A model generated the notes under the pieces. The model saw only the letters and a program-made list of their open reading frames with translations. It was not told where the DNA came from and made no database searches. Position numbers and translations under genes: made by a program. A DNA stretch of 64,000 nucleotides from Marinisporobacter sp. (lineage in GTDB: Bacteria > Bacillota > Clostridia > Peptostreptococcales > Thermotaleaceae). The stretch covers positions 16,953-80,952 of the forward strand of contig JAOARP010000024.1 in assembly GCA_025210525.1 (NCBI GenBank). The letters run 5' to 3'. Of the stretch, positions 36,511 to 45,418 are shown one piece after another; positions within the stretch are counted from its first letter, which is position 1, and each line of letters begins with the position of its first letter.

Positions 36511-37998
36511 ATGTCTATAAAATTTAGACTATTACTTTCTTATGCAGGGATGATTATTATTCCTATTATTATTATCCTTTTATTAAATTCTATGTTTATT
36601 ATCTTTGGAGATAATGAACAGGAAGATATGGAAATTATTTTTAATCCCATGAGAATTATAGGAAAATATATTGTAAAACAGACTGAAATCAATAGGGATT
36701 TGAATATAGAAATACTTAATAATAAGGAAAAATTAATAGATTCTGCATATACAAAAAAATATGATGAAAAATTGGGAGAATATTATTCTGGAATCATAGT
36801 AAGGAAAAATGATGAAATTATATATATTTCAGAAATCTTAAAAAATGATGCATTTATAGCTAGATTACCAGATTTTAATGAACCCTTTGAAATAAAAGAG
36901 TTTTATAAAAATCATGGGACTGGATATGTACTGAATATGCAAAATGATTTTTATTTAGAGGATGGATCGGAAGTTTCTCTATTTATTGGTACAGATATTG
37001 AACAAACAAAAAAAGAATTTGATGCAGCTAGGAATAGAATGACACTTATTGTGATTAGCATACTGGTTTTAACTACTTTCACTTTAACCTTTTTTATCTA
37101 TAAGGGGATCAATAAATCTATCAAAAAATTAGAATATGGTGCTAATGAAATGAAAAAAGGAAATTTAGATTATGAAATTAAAAAACATCTAAATGATGAA
37201 ATCGGAGATTTGAGTCTTGTTCTTGAAGAAATGAGAGTAAGATTAAAGAATTCTTTAGAAGTGCAGAGAAAATATGAAGAAAATAGAAAAACTTTGATTT
37301 CAAATATATCCCATGATCTAAAGACACCTATTATGTCTATAAAAGGATATATTGAAGGAATAAAAGATGGTATTGCTGATACACCAGAAAAAATGGACAA
37401 ATATATCAATACTATTTATGAAAAATCAAGACATATGGAAGGATTGATTGATGAATTGTTCCTTTTTTCAAAGCTAGATTTACAAAAAGTATCTTTTGAT
37501 TTTCAGCGTATAGATCTTATAGAATTTTTAAAATATAGTGTGGAAGATTTAAGCTTTGACTTAGAAAAAATAGATGGAAAAATCAATTTAACCTATGAAG
37601 AAGAAAATATTTTTGTAAAGGCAGATTTGCAAAATTTAAAGAGAGTGATACTGAATATTGTAGGAAATTCTGTGAAATATAAAGGGGATAGCCCTATAAG
37701 AATAGATATCTTTGTTAAAAAAGAAGAGGATAAGATTATTGTTGAAATCAAGGATAATGGAAAAGGAATTTCAAAAGAAGATATTCCCTATATATTTGAT
37801 AGATTTTATCGAGCAGATCCATCAAGAAATACTTCTGTGGGAGGAAGTGGGTTAGGTCTTGCTATATCTAAGCAAATCATAGAAAAACATGGGGGGGGAA
37901 TGTGGGCAAAGAGTATAAAGAATGAAGGAACAAGTATGTTTTTCTCATTAAGGGCTTTTGAAGGGGGAGACAAAAATGAAAAGAATATTGATTGTTGA
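36511..37998 (+). CDS. Sensor histidine kinase
   Basis: 495 residues. Two membrane helices (about 7-28 and 175-195) flank an extracytoplasmic sensor region. A HAMP segment follows, then a HisKA dimerisation domain with the phospho-acceptor in SNISHDLKTPI, and a HATPase domain with N, G1 (DNGKGIS) and G2 (GGSGLGLAIS) boxes. The start at 36511 follows GGAGGT closely. It overlaps the response regulator gene by 23 bases. Proximity to the RND pump suggests that it regulates or senses cargo of that pump; this is inference. Confidence 0.92.
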   Translation: MSIKFRLLLSYAGMIIIPIIIILLLNSMFIIFGDNEQEDMEIIFNPMRIIGKYIVKQTEINRDLNIEILNNKEKLIDSAYTKKYDEKLGEYYSGIIVRKNDEIIYISEILKNDAFIARLPDFNEPFEIKEFYKNHGTGYVLNMQNDFYLEDGSEVSLFIGTDIEQTKKEFDAARNRMTLIVISILVLTTFTLTFFIYKGINKSIKKLEYGANEMKKGNLDYEIKKHLNDEIGDLSLVLEEMRVRLKNSLEVQRKYEENRKTLISNISHDLKTPIMSIKGYIEGIKDGIADTPEKMDKYINTIYEKSRHMEGLIDELFLFSKLDLQKVSFDFQRIDLIEFLKYSVEDLSFDLEKIDGKINLTYEEENIFVKADLQNLKRVILNIVGNSVKYKGDSPIRIDIFVKKEEDKIIVEIKDNGKGISKEDIPYIFDRFYRADPSRNTSVGGSGLGLAISKQIIEKHGGGMWAKSIKNEGTSMFFSLRAFEGGDKNEKNIDC

Positions 37999-38665
37999 AG
38001 ATGATATTAGTATTGCTGAACTTGAACGAGATTATCTTGAGATCAATGGATTTTCTGTAAAAATTGAAAATACAGGTATGAAGGGAATGAATCGGGCGAG
38101 GAATGAAAAATTTGATCTGATTATACTAGATTTGATGCTCCCAGAAATAGATGGATTTCAGATATGTAAGGAATTAAGGGATACCTTAGATATTCCTATA
38201 CTCATGGTTTCAGCTAAAGGTGAAGGCATCGATAAAATCAGAGGATTAGGTCTTGGGGCAGACGATTATATTACAAAACCCTTTAGTCCAAATGAATTGG
38301 TAGCGCGGGTAAAGGCCCATCTAAAAAGATATGAAAGATTAACTAATAAAGATAGAAAGCAAAGTGAGATTATAGAAATAAATGGTCTTTCTATAGACCC
38401 TTATTCAAGGAGAGTTCATGTAAACAACAAAGAAATAAATCTCGCTTCAAAAGAATTTGATGTATTATGGTTACTAGCAAGTAATCCTAATAGAGTTTTT
38501 AGTAAAGAAGAAATTTTTGAAAGAGTGTGGGGTCTTGACTCATTAGGAGATGTATCTACTGTAACGGTTCATATAAGAAGAATTCGTGAAAAAATTGAAT
38601 ATGATTCATCTCAGCCAAGATATATTGAAACCTTATGGGGGGTAGGATATCGATTTAAAATATAA
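37976..38665 (+). CDS. OmpR/PhoB-family response regulator
   Basis: 229 residues. The receiver domain has acidic residues in VEDD (8-11), the phospho-acceptor D52 in LDLMLPEIDGF and K in YITKPF. The DNA-binding winged helix is C-terminal (about 130-228, with VTVHIRRIREKIE). GGGGGAG precedes the ATG at 37976, inside the kinase gene. It is the partner of the upstream kinase. Confidence 0.95.
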   Translation: MKRILIVEDDISIAELERDYLEINGFSVKIENTGMKGMNRARNEKFDLIILDLMLPEIDGFQICKELRDTLDIPILMVSAKGEGIDKIRGLGLGADDYITKPFSPNELVARVKAHLKRYERLTNKDRKQSEIIEINGLSIDPYSRRVHVNNKEINLASKEFDVLWLLASNPNRVFSKEEIFERVWGLDSLGDVSTVTVHIRRIREKIEYDSSQPRYIETLWGVGYRFKI

Positions 38666-38670
38666 AAAGT

Positions 38671-38700
38671 GGGCAAGGTCTATAGACCTTGCCCCTTAGT
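38671..38700. terminator. Bidirectional terminator between response regulator and NSS transporter
   Basis: A 24-bp perfect palindrome (38671-38694) built from GGGCAAGGTCTA and its complement lies between the two converging stop codons. The minus strand has a short T-run and the plus strand ends TTAGTTTT. Confidence 0.85.
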
Positions 38701-38701
38701 T

Positions 38702-40030
38702 TTAACCAATACCACCGTAGATAATTCCTAAAATCAGAACAGCACCTGCTACAAAGACAAAAACATATTTAGCAAAAAAGCCCCACCATTTTCCAAGTGG
38801 TTTTGACGCACCTCGATTGACCTCAGATATTGCACGTTCTACACCGTAAATCCAGAAAAATGCAATAGCTGCTAAAAGTGCACTAAGTGGTAATAAATAG
38901 ATAGTGATAAAATCTGCAAATTTTCCAAATAGATTCATATTTATATCTAGTGGAATACCGAAAACAATAGCAATGCATGCAGCGGCTATTACACCTTTTT
39001 TTCTACTAAAACCGAGGCGATCCATAAAGGCTTCCACAATTACTTCCATTAAAACTACCTCTGTAGAAATGGCAGCAAATATGATACATAAGAAAAATGC
39101 AGTACCAAAGAAATATCCTCCACTCATTTTTGTAAAAATGTGAGGCATAGTAATAAAAAGTAAAGGAGGACCAGCAGATACATCTAAATTGAATGCGAAG
39201 GCTGCTGGAATAATGATAAATGCTGCTAAAAAGGCTGCTGATGTATCAAAAAAAGCAGTTTGTATAGCAGAAGAAGGAATATCCTCATCTTTTTTGAGGT
39301 AACTTCCTAATACTAGCATAGCTCCGCCACCTAAAGATACAGTAAAAAATGCTTGACCTAATGCCATAATCCAAGTAATTGGTTTTAATAAATAAGACCA
39401 ATCGGGTAATAATAAATAGTTTACCCCTTCAATAGATCCCTTAAGAGATAAGGAACGAACCATAAGTATGATAAAAATGATAAATAATGCGGGCATCATA
39501 ATTTTATTCACTTTTTCAATACCTTGCTTGATGCCAAATACAACAATTGTTAATGTGATAAGAATAGCAAGGATATTCCAAGCAATACTTTGAGGATGTC
39601 CTGCAAAATTACCAAAAGCAGCATCTATGTTTATTTGATTGAATGAACCTGATACAGCTAAAGTAAAATATTTTAATACCCATCCTACTACAACGGAATA
39701 AAATGTAAAGATTCCTGCTATTGCAATTACAGGGATACTCCCTACTATGCTACCAAATGGAAGATTCTTTTCTTTAAATACCTTCTCAAAGGCACCAATA
39801 GGGCCTCTTTGTTGAGAACGACCAAATGCAAATTCTCCCATAAGTCCAGAGGTTCCTAGTAAGAAAACAAATACTAGATAAGGAATAAGAAAGGCTGCAC
39901 CTCCAAATTGTCCTAATCGCCAAGGGAACATCCAAATATTGCCTAGACCAATGGCAGAACCAATACAAGCTAAAATAAATCCAAGTTTACTCGTCCAAGT
40001 TTCTCTTTCTACTAAGTTTTTTGTTGTCAT
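38702..40030 (-). CDS. Sodium-dependent transporter, NSS/SNF family
   Basis: 442 residues with about eleven to twelve hydrophobic segments. The N-terminal family motif GFILACIGSAIGLGNIW (sodium- and substrate-binding helix 1) is intact, followed by a conserved GGAAFLIPY. Bacterial members import amino acids such as tryptophan or leucine with sodium. ATG at 40030 is preferred because GGTGA lies just upstream; a GTG three codons earlier is the alternative. The mRNA has a leader of about 180 bases with a transcription attenuator, which suggests regulation by ligand or amino-acid supply. Confidence 0.92.
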   Translation of the reverse strand: MTTKNLVERETWTSKLGFILACIGSAIGLGNIWMFPWRLGQFGGAAFLIPYLVFVFLLGTSGLMGEFAFGRSQQRGPIGAFEKVFKEKNLPFGSIVGSIPVIAIAGIFTFYSVVVGWVLKYFTLAVSGSFNQINIDAAFGNFAGHPQSIAWNILAILITLTIVVFGIKQGIEKVNKIMMPALFIIFIILMVRSLSLKGSIEGVNYLLLPDWSYLLKPITWIMALGQAFFTVSLGGGAMLVLGSYLKKDEDIPSSAIQTAFFDTSAAFLAAFIIIPAAFAFNLDVSAGPPLLFITMPHIFTKMSGGYFFGTAFFLCIIFAAISTEVVLMEVIVEAFMDRLGFSRKKGVIAAACIAIVFGIPLDINMNLFGKFADFITIYLLPLSALLAAIAFFWIYGVERAISEVNRGASKPLGKWWGFFAKYVFVFVAGAVLILGIIYGGIG

Positions 40031-40212
40031 GATCTTCACCGTCCTTTTAAAAAATAAAAAAACTTTCCATAGGAAAGTTTCAGGTATGCAAAAATAAGAC
40101 CCTATATAGGGATCAACTATATTCTACCTATTCTACCTGTCCTACCTATTTACTCAAAAATATCATATAAAGAACCTACAAAACTACGAAATATCCTACT
40201 AAGAATGGAACC
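40031..40212 (-). promoter_or_regulatory. Leader RNA of the NSS transporter with repeats and attenuator
   Basis: From the promoter (-10 at 40219-40224) to the start codon, the minus-strand leader is about 180 bases. It has many UAG triplets, a 9-base tandem repeat read three times on the plus strand (TATTCTACC, TATTCTACC, TGTCCTACC at 40120-40146), a hairpin around GATCCCTATATAGGGTC (40098-40114) and then an intrinsic terminator. CAGGUA from the repeat is complementary to UACCUG (plus-strand 40081-40086) directly before the terminator stem, so alternative folds are possible. Confidence 0.6.
40051..40080 (-). terminator. Leader terminator (attenuator) upstream of the NSS transporter
   Basis: On the minus strand, AAACTTTCC (40072-40080) pairs with GGAAAGTTT (40060-40068) around TAT and is followed by a T-run, all before the start codon of the transporter. 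A terminator in this place implies regulated read-through. Confidence 0.82.
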
Positions 40213-40218
40213 TTTTTC

Positions 40219-40247
40219 ATTATAGAAAAAATAGATAAAACTGTCAA
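40219..40247 (-). promoter_or_regulatory. Consensus sigma-A promoter of the NSS transporter
   Basis: Minus-strand TTGACA (40242-40247) and TATAAT (40219-40224) are separated by exactly 17 bases. Both hexamers are perfect. Confidence 0.88.
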
Positions 40248-40413
40248 CTGTATTTGTGGATAGAATCTTTGATTTTTTTGAAAATTAATAGTTTATCCAC
40301 AGCTTTGAAAATTGATAGAACTCCCTAAATATAAAAAATGGTAGATGGTTAAACTATGAAATATAGGTTTAGGATTGTATATTTTTCAAAGTATATAGAA
40401 GCACAAGAGAAAT

Positions 40414-40497
40414 TTAACAAAACTGATACAATTTACATGTCGAATTTAATAAAATTAACACGAATTTAACAAAAAAAGATAAAAAATAAGGTATGAT
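40414..40497 (+). promoter_or_regulatory. Pho-box-like repeats and promoter of the Na/Pi cotransporter
   Basis: TTAACA-type hexamers occur at 40414-40419, 40455-40460 and 40466-40471, with degenerate copies GATACA at 40425 and TTTACA at 40432. Spacing of 11 bases (40414/40425 and 40455/40466) is that of PhoP/PhoB direct repeats. A -10-like TATGAT lies at 40492-40497. The downstream gene is a phosphate transporter, which supports control by phosphate starvation. Confidence 0.6.
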
Positions 40498-40548
40498 ATT
40501 TAAAGATTAATAAATGATGCAAGATTAATTTGGGAGGGCAGGTATTAT

Positions 40549-42174
40549 ATGAAAATCTTTTTTGAATTACTTGGAGGACTAGGTTTATTTCTTTATGGTA
40601 TGACCATTATGGGAGATGGATTAGAGAAGTCTGCTGGGGACAAAATGAAGAGAATTATTGAGGTGCTTACAAACAACAGAATTATGGCTGTACTTGTAGG
40701 TGGACTAGTAACTATGATTATTCAAAGTAGTAGTGCTACTACCGTAATGGTTGTAGGATTTGTAAATGCAGGAATTATGAATTTAGTACAAGCTACAGGA
40801 GTGATCATGGGAGCAAATATTGGAACAACTGTAACAGCTCAGATTGCATCCTTAAAATTAACAGCAATTGCGCCTATTGTAGTGGGACTAAGTGTTGGAG
40901 TATGGCTTTTTACCAGCAATAAAAAAGTAAAAAATATAGCAGAGATTTTTATAGGTTTTGGAATATTGTTTATTGGTATGGATTTTATGAAACATGCTGT
41001 AAAGCCTTTAAGAGAATATGAAGGCTTTAGAACCATGCTTCTTAGCTTTGGAAAAGGGACTTTTACAGATTCGTTAATGGCGATTTTTGCAGGATTTTTC
41101 ATTACAGCAGTTGTACAAAGTAGTAGTGCTACTACAGGAATCTTAATTGCATTAGCCAGTGAAGGGTTACTTCCTATTGAAGCATCTTTACCAATCATCT
41201 TTGGTACCAATATAGGAACTTGTGTTACGGCAATGCTATCAAGTATTGGTGCAAATAGAACAGCAAAGAGAGCTGCATTCATTCACTTTATGTTTAATAT
41301 ATTAGGAACATTAGTATTCATGGTATTCTTCAAAAATATTACTATTCATATTGTAAAACAGGTTACAACAGATGCAGCAAGACAGTTAGCAAATGCCCAT
41401 ACATTATTTAATATTTCAAATACATTATTATTATTACCTTTTGCAGGAATGCTTGTAAATTTAGCAAATAGAGTACTTCCTATGAAGGATTTTGAGATGA
41501 CAGACCAAAGAGGAATTCAATATCTTGATGAGAGGATGTTAGAAACTCCGTCCGTTGCTATTATTCAGGTAATTAAAGAAACATTAAATATGGGTAAATT
41601 AGCTTTAGAAAGCTATGAAAAATCAATGGAAGCATTTTTAGAAAATAGTGAAAAAATAGCTAATGAAACCTTCAAAATAGAAAAAGTAATCAATAGTATG
41701 GAAAGAGAGATTGCTGAATATTTAGTAAAGCTTTCAAATACAAATCTTTCTGCGAAACAGCATGAGATTGTAAATGGATTATTTAATACCATTAATGATA
41801 TTGAAAGAGTTGGAGATCATGCAGACAATTTAGCAGAGCTTGCTATTTATCGAGTTGATAATAAATTAAACTTTAGTGAACAAGCTACAGAAGAATTAAA
41901 GTCTATGCATGAGCGTGTAGTAAAATCTTATAATCAAGCAATCTATGCTTTAAAAACAGGAGACTTAAATATGGCTAGAAAAATTCTTGAAAGAGAAGGA
42001 GAGATTGACCATATGGAAAAATCTCTTAGAGCTAGCCACATTGAAAGATTGAATAAACAACTTTGTACACCGAAATCAGGAATTGTATTCTTAGATATTA
42101 TCAGTAATTTAGAAAGAATAGCAGACCATGCGTCTAATATAGCTTTAGCAGTAATGAGCACAACAGAAAAATAA
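40549..42174 (+). CDS. Na/Pi cotransporter family protein with PhoU-like domain
   Basis: 541 residues. The N-terminal membrane half (about 1-310) holds two inverted NptA-type repeats, each with the QSSSATT motif (IIQSSSATT near residue 60 and VVQSSSATT near 188). The C-terminal half (about 345-535) is a helical PhoU-like domain (ERVGDHADN, ERIADHASN). It takes up phosphate with sodium; PhoU-like domains usually damp such systems. GGGAGGGCAG precedes the start. It is a single-gene unit with a terminator. Confidence 0.93.
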   Translation: MKIFFELLGGLGLFLYGMTIMGDGLEKSAGDKMKRIIEVLTNNRIMAVLVGGLVTMIIQSSSATTVMVVGFVNAGIMNLVQATGVIMGANIGTTVTAQIASLKLTAIAPIVVGLSVGVWLFTSNKKVKNIAEIFIGFGILFIGMDFMKHAVKPLREYEGFRTMLLSFGKGTFTDSLMAIFAGFFITAVVQSSSATTGILIALASEGLLPIEASLPIIFGTNIGTCVTAMLSSIGANRTAKRAAFIHFMFNILGTLVFMVFFKNITIHIVKQVTTDAARQLANAHTLFNISNTLLLLPFAGMLVNLANRVLPMKDFEMTDQRGIQYLDERMLETPSVAIIQVIKETLNMGKLALESYEKSMEAFLENSEKIANETFKIEKVINSMEREIAEYLVKLSNTNLSAKQHEIVNGLFNTINDIERVGDHADNLAELAIYRVDNKLNFSEQATEELKSMHERVVKSYNQAIYALKTGDLNMARKILEREGEIDHMEKSLRASHIERLNKQLCTPKSGIVFLDIISNLERIADHASNIALAVMSTTEK

Positions 42175-42180
42175 CATGCA

Positions 42181-42212
42181 AAAGAGGATGAGTAGATCAT
42201 TCTCTTTTTTTT
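42181..42212 (+). terminator. Intrinsic terminator of the Na/Pi cotransporter gene
   Basis: AGAGGATGA, loop GTAGA, TCATTCTCT followed by a run of eight T residues. Confidence 0.85.
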
Positions 42213-42286
42213 ATGAAAAGATGGAACTTTTTATAAAAAGCTGCGTCTAAAAAATATGAAAAGAAAAATCAAAGGAGAGATTTATA

Positions 42287-43327
42287 ATGAAATTAAAAAA
42301 AATAATAGGGATAACACTAATGGGAGTGACTTTAGTATCGAGTATGCTTCCTGTATTTGCAGAATATAATCCAGATAAAGTAGTAACAGGACCCATTACA
42401 ACCTTGAGTATACCACAAGACTCTTTTAGAGGACTTCATATGAATGTTGTCATAAATGATAAGGGACTTAATCCACAGGATACAAAAGTTTATATGAAAG
42501 AAGACGGAGTTACAATGATTCCACTTAGATTAATTTCTGAAGCCTTAGGATATGAAGTAAAATGGAATAATGAAAAGAGAGCAATCGAACTTACAAAGGG
42601 ACCGCAATGGATTATGGTCAAAGGAGAAGTTGATGAATATACTTTTGGAAAGACGGCTCCAGTTTCTCTTGGAACTATACCAGAAATTAAAGATGGAAGA
42701 ACTTATGTGCCATTAAATTTTATAACAGATTTATTAAGATTAGAAGTGATGAGGGATGAAACAGGAACTATACATATCAATAGTCAGCGTCAGGTAGAAA
42801 AATCACTATTATATACAGATGGACAAATTATTGAGATTCAAAGAATCGATGGAAATACGAGAATTCTTGTGGAAGGAATAAAAAAAGGTGAAGGATATGC
42901 TTCTATTATTTTAAATATAAATGAAGAGACTATAATACAAGACCCTATAGATGGTGAAGAAATTTTAGTAAAAGATTTGAAAAAGGGAGATCAGATTAGA
43001 GCTTTCTATGGTCCAGCAGTAACAAGGAGCTTACCACCTATTGGAAAGGCTGAAAAAATAGAAGTAATCAGGAGTGCAGCCGTATTAGATGGAGAAATTA
43101 CTAATATTCAAATGGATGATAAAAATACTAAAGTTCTTGTTGGAAGTATGACAGATGGGGTTATGTTAATTCTTGACGATAAGACAAAAATAGTTACAAA
43201 AGATAATGAAGAGAGAACTATAAGGGATTTAAAAAAAGGTATGAAGATTACAGCTTATCATGATCAAGTGATGACTATGAGTATTCCGGGGATGACTGGA
43301 GCAAAAAAGATTATTATAAAGGAATAG
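42287..43327 (+). CDS. Secreted protein with copper-amine-oxidase-N-like domain
   Basis: 346 residues with an N-terminal signal peptide (cleavage near LPVFA). A copper amine oxidase N-like domain follows (about 45-170, with MIPLRLISEALGYEVKWN and GRTYVPLNFITDLL), a non-catalytic surface module common in clostridial secreted proteins. The remainder contains two beta-rich repeats (ILVEGIKKGEGYASI and VLVGSMTDGVMLIL) resembling small OB-like domains. No enzyme motif is visible. It is monocistronic. Confidence 0.8.
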   Translation: MKLKKIIGITLMGVTLVSSMLPVFAEYNPDKVVTGPITTLSIPQDSFRGLHMNVVINDKGLNPQDTKVYMKEDGVTMIPLRLISEALGYEVKWNNEKRAIELTKGPQWIMVKGEVDEYTFGKTAPVSLGTIPEIKDGRTYVPLNFITDLLRLEVMRDETGTIHINSQRQVEKSLLYTDGQIIEIQRIDGNTRILVEGIKKGEGYASIILNINEETIIQDPIDGEEILVKDLKKGDQIRAFYGPAVTRSLPPIGKAEKIEVIRSAAVLDGEITNIQMDDKNTKVLVGSMTDGVMLILDDKTKIVTKDNEERTIRDLKKGMKITAYHDQVMTMSIPGMTGAKKIIIKE

Positions 43328-43342
43328 AGATTTTAATAGATA

Positions 43343-43379
43343 GAAAAGAGTATGGCCTAGGTCATATTCTTTTTTCTAT
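43343..43379 (+). terminator. Intrinsic terminator
   Basis: AAAAGAGTATG and CATATTCTTTT flank GCCTAGGT, followed by further T residues; located 16 bases after the stop codon. Confidence 0.8.
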
Positions 43380-43483
43380 TTATATAGTACATTTTAAAAA
43401 TCAGAGAAAAGTAGTGAAAACTCCTATAAAAATTTGATATAATCAAATAGTAAATAATATTTTTATAAAGGGAGGATTTAATA

Positions 43484-45217
43484 ATGAAAAAAGTAACCGG
43501 TATCATATTAAGTGTTTTAATGGTATTTACTTTATGTTTCCAAATTGCGACTGTAGATGTACATGCTGCTGCAGAAAAGGAAATCGTTTTATTTCACACA
43601 AATGATACGCATGCAAGAGTAGAAGAAGGTAAATATGCAGGAATGGGCTTTGCAAAAATTGCTACATACATAAAAGAACAAAAGGCAAAAAATCCAAACA
43701 TGTTAGTAGTAGATGCTGGAGATACATTCCATGGACAAACGATTGCTACATTAGTTAAGGGAGAAAGTATTGTGAAAATCATGAATCAGATTGGCTATGA
43801 TGCTATGGCTGCAGGAAATCATGATTTTGATTATGGAAAGGATCGATTAGTAGAATTAGCAGGAATGACAAATTTCCCAGTTTTAGCTTCAAATGTTAAA
43901 AAAGAAGATGGAACAAGTTTACTAAAAGATTATATTATCAAAGAGGTAGATGGAGTTAAATTTGGTATATTTGGACTTTCAACACCAGAAACTGCTTATA
44001 TGACCCATCCTAAAAATGTAGAGGGAATCACTTTTGCTGACCCTATAAAAGAAGCAAAGAAAATGGTTGAAGAATTAAAAGGAAAAGCAGATGTTATTGT
44101 TGTCTTAGGACATATAGGATTAGATGAAAGCAGTAAGGTTACTAGTGAAAAAATAATAAAAGAAGTAGAAGGAATAGATGTTTTTGTAGATGGTCATAGT
44201 CATACAACATTAGAAAAAGGTAAATTAGTAGGAAATACTTTAATTGTAAGTACAGGAGAATATGATAAAAACCTTGGAAAGGTTACTTTAAAATTTGCTG
44301 ATACTAAATTAGTATCTAAAGAAGCAAGCTTACTTTCTAAGGAAGAAGCAGCGAATATAGCGGAGGATCAAGAGGTTGTAAAGGTTGTTACAGATATTAA
44401 AGAAAGCCAAAAGAAAGTATTAAGTGAAGTAGTAGGAAAAACAAGTGTTGTATTAGATGGGGAAAGAGAACATGTAAGAACAGGAGAAACAAACCTAGGA
44501 AATTTAATTACAGATGCTATGATTGATTTAACAAAGGCTGAAGTAGCTATTACAAACGGTGGTGGAATCAGAGCTTCTATCAATAAAGGAGAAATTACTA
44601 AAGAAGAAATCATTACAGTTCTTCCATTTGGAAACTATATTGTTACAAAAAACTTAACAGGTAAGCAAATATTAGCAGCACTAGAGCATGGAACAGATTC
44701 TGCTCCAGAACCAAAGGGAGCATATCCACATGTAGCTGGAATGACTTATAAAGTCGATGCAAATAAACCTGCTGGAAATAGAGTCTGTGATGTAATGGTA
44801 AATGGAAAGCCATTAAAGCTGGAAAGAAGTTATCTAGTGGCTACAAATGATTTTATGGCTGCTGGTGGAGATAACTATACAATGTTTAAAGATGCTCCTG
44901 TATTAATAGAATATAGTGCATTAGATGAAGCATTAATTGCATACATGGAGAAATTAGGAGAAGTTGCTCCTAAGAAAGAAGGAAGAAGTACATTTATTGC
45001 AAAAACAGAAGCTGCTAAAGAAGAAGCAAAAGTACCTGCAACAAAAATAGTAGCTGCAAAAACTGCTACTGCTACATATACTGTAAAATCAGGAGACGTT
45101 CTTTGGAAGATTGCAGAAAAATATAAAATGACTTGGGAAAAACTAGCTGAGTCAAATGGATTAAAAAATCCAAACCTTATTGTAACAGGACAACAATTAG
45201 TAGTACCAGCTAACTAA
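43484..45217 (+). CDS. Secreted 5'-nucleotidase/UshA-like metallophosphoesterase with LysM domain
   Basis: 577 residues. A signal peptide (about 1-29) precedes the metallophosphatase domain, with LFHTNDTHARV, DAGDTFHG, AGNHDFDYG and GHSHT as metal motifs. The 5'-nucleotidase C-terminal domain contains GGGIRASI and AAGGDNYTMF. A single LysM (about 531-576, YTVKSGDVLWKIAEKY) anchors it to peptidoglycan. It would hydrolyse extracellular nucleotides, releasing phosphate and nucleosides, which fits its place 1.3 kb after a phosphate transporter. Confidence 0.93.
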   Translation: MKKVTGIILSVLMVFTLCFQIATVDVHAAAEKEIVLFHTNDTHARVEEGKYAGMGFAKIATYIKEQKAKNPNMLVVDAGDTFHGQTIATLVKGESIVKIMNQIGYDAMAAGNHDFDYGKDRLVELAGMTNFPVLASNVKKEDGTSLLKDYIIKEVDGVKFGIFGLSTPETAYMTHPKNVEGITFADPIKEAKKMVEELKGKADVIVVLGHIGLDESSKVTSEKIIKEVEGIDVFVDGHSHTTLEKGKLVGNTLIVSTGEYDKNLGKVTLKFADTKLVSKEASLLSKEEAANIAEDQEVVKVVTDIKESQKKVLSEVVGKTSVVLDGEREHVRTGETNLGNLITDAMIDLTKAEVAITNGGGIRASINKGEITKEEIITVLPFGNYIVTKNLTGKQILAALEHGTDSAPEPKGAYPHVAGMTYKVDANKPAGNRVCDVMVNGKPLKLERSYLVATNDFMAAGGDNYTMFKDAPVLIEYSALDEALIAYMEKLGEVAPKKEGRSTFIAKTEAAKEEAKVPATKIVAAKTATATYTVKSGDVLWKIAEKYKMTWEKLAESNGLKNPNLIVTGQQLVVPAN

Positions 45218-45241
45218 TTAAAAAAATCATATAGGAATATT

Positions 45242-45282
45242 AAACAACCCACGATTTAAAAATCGTGGGTTGTTTGATATTT
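45242..45282 (+). terminator. Strong hairpin terminator after the nucleotidase gene
   Basis: AAACAACCCACGATTT (45242-45257) pairs perfectly with 45260-45275, a 16-bp stem with a tiny loop, ending in TTT-GATATTTATTT. Confidence 0.8.
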
Positions 45283-45418
45283 ATTTATAAATTACGACAA
45301 GAAAATACATATTTCACAAAGAAAAGATATTAATATATAAAATATATAGTTTAATATCTTCCTCTGCTTTTCATGGAAAAGGATGGGGATATAAATTTAA
45401 TAAGGGGGGGATTATAAC

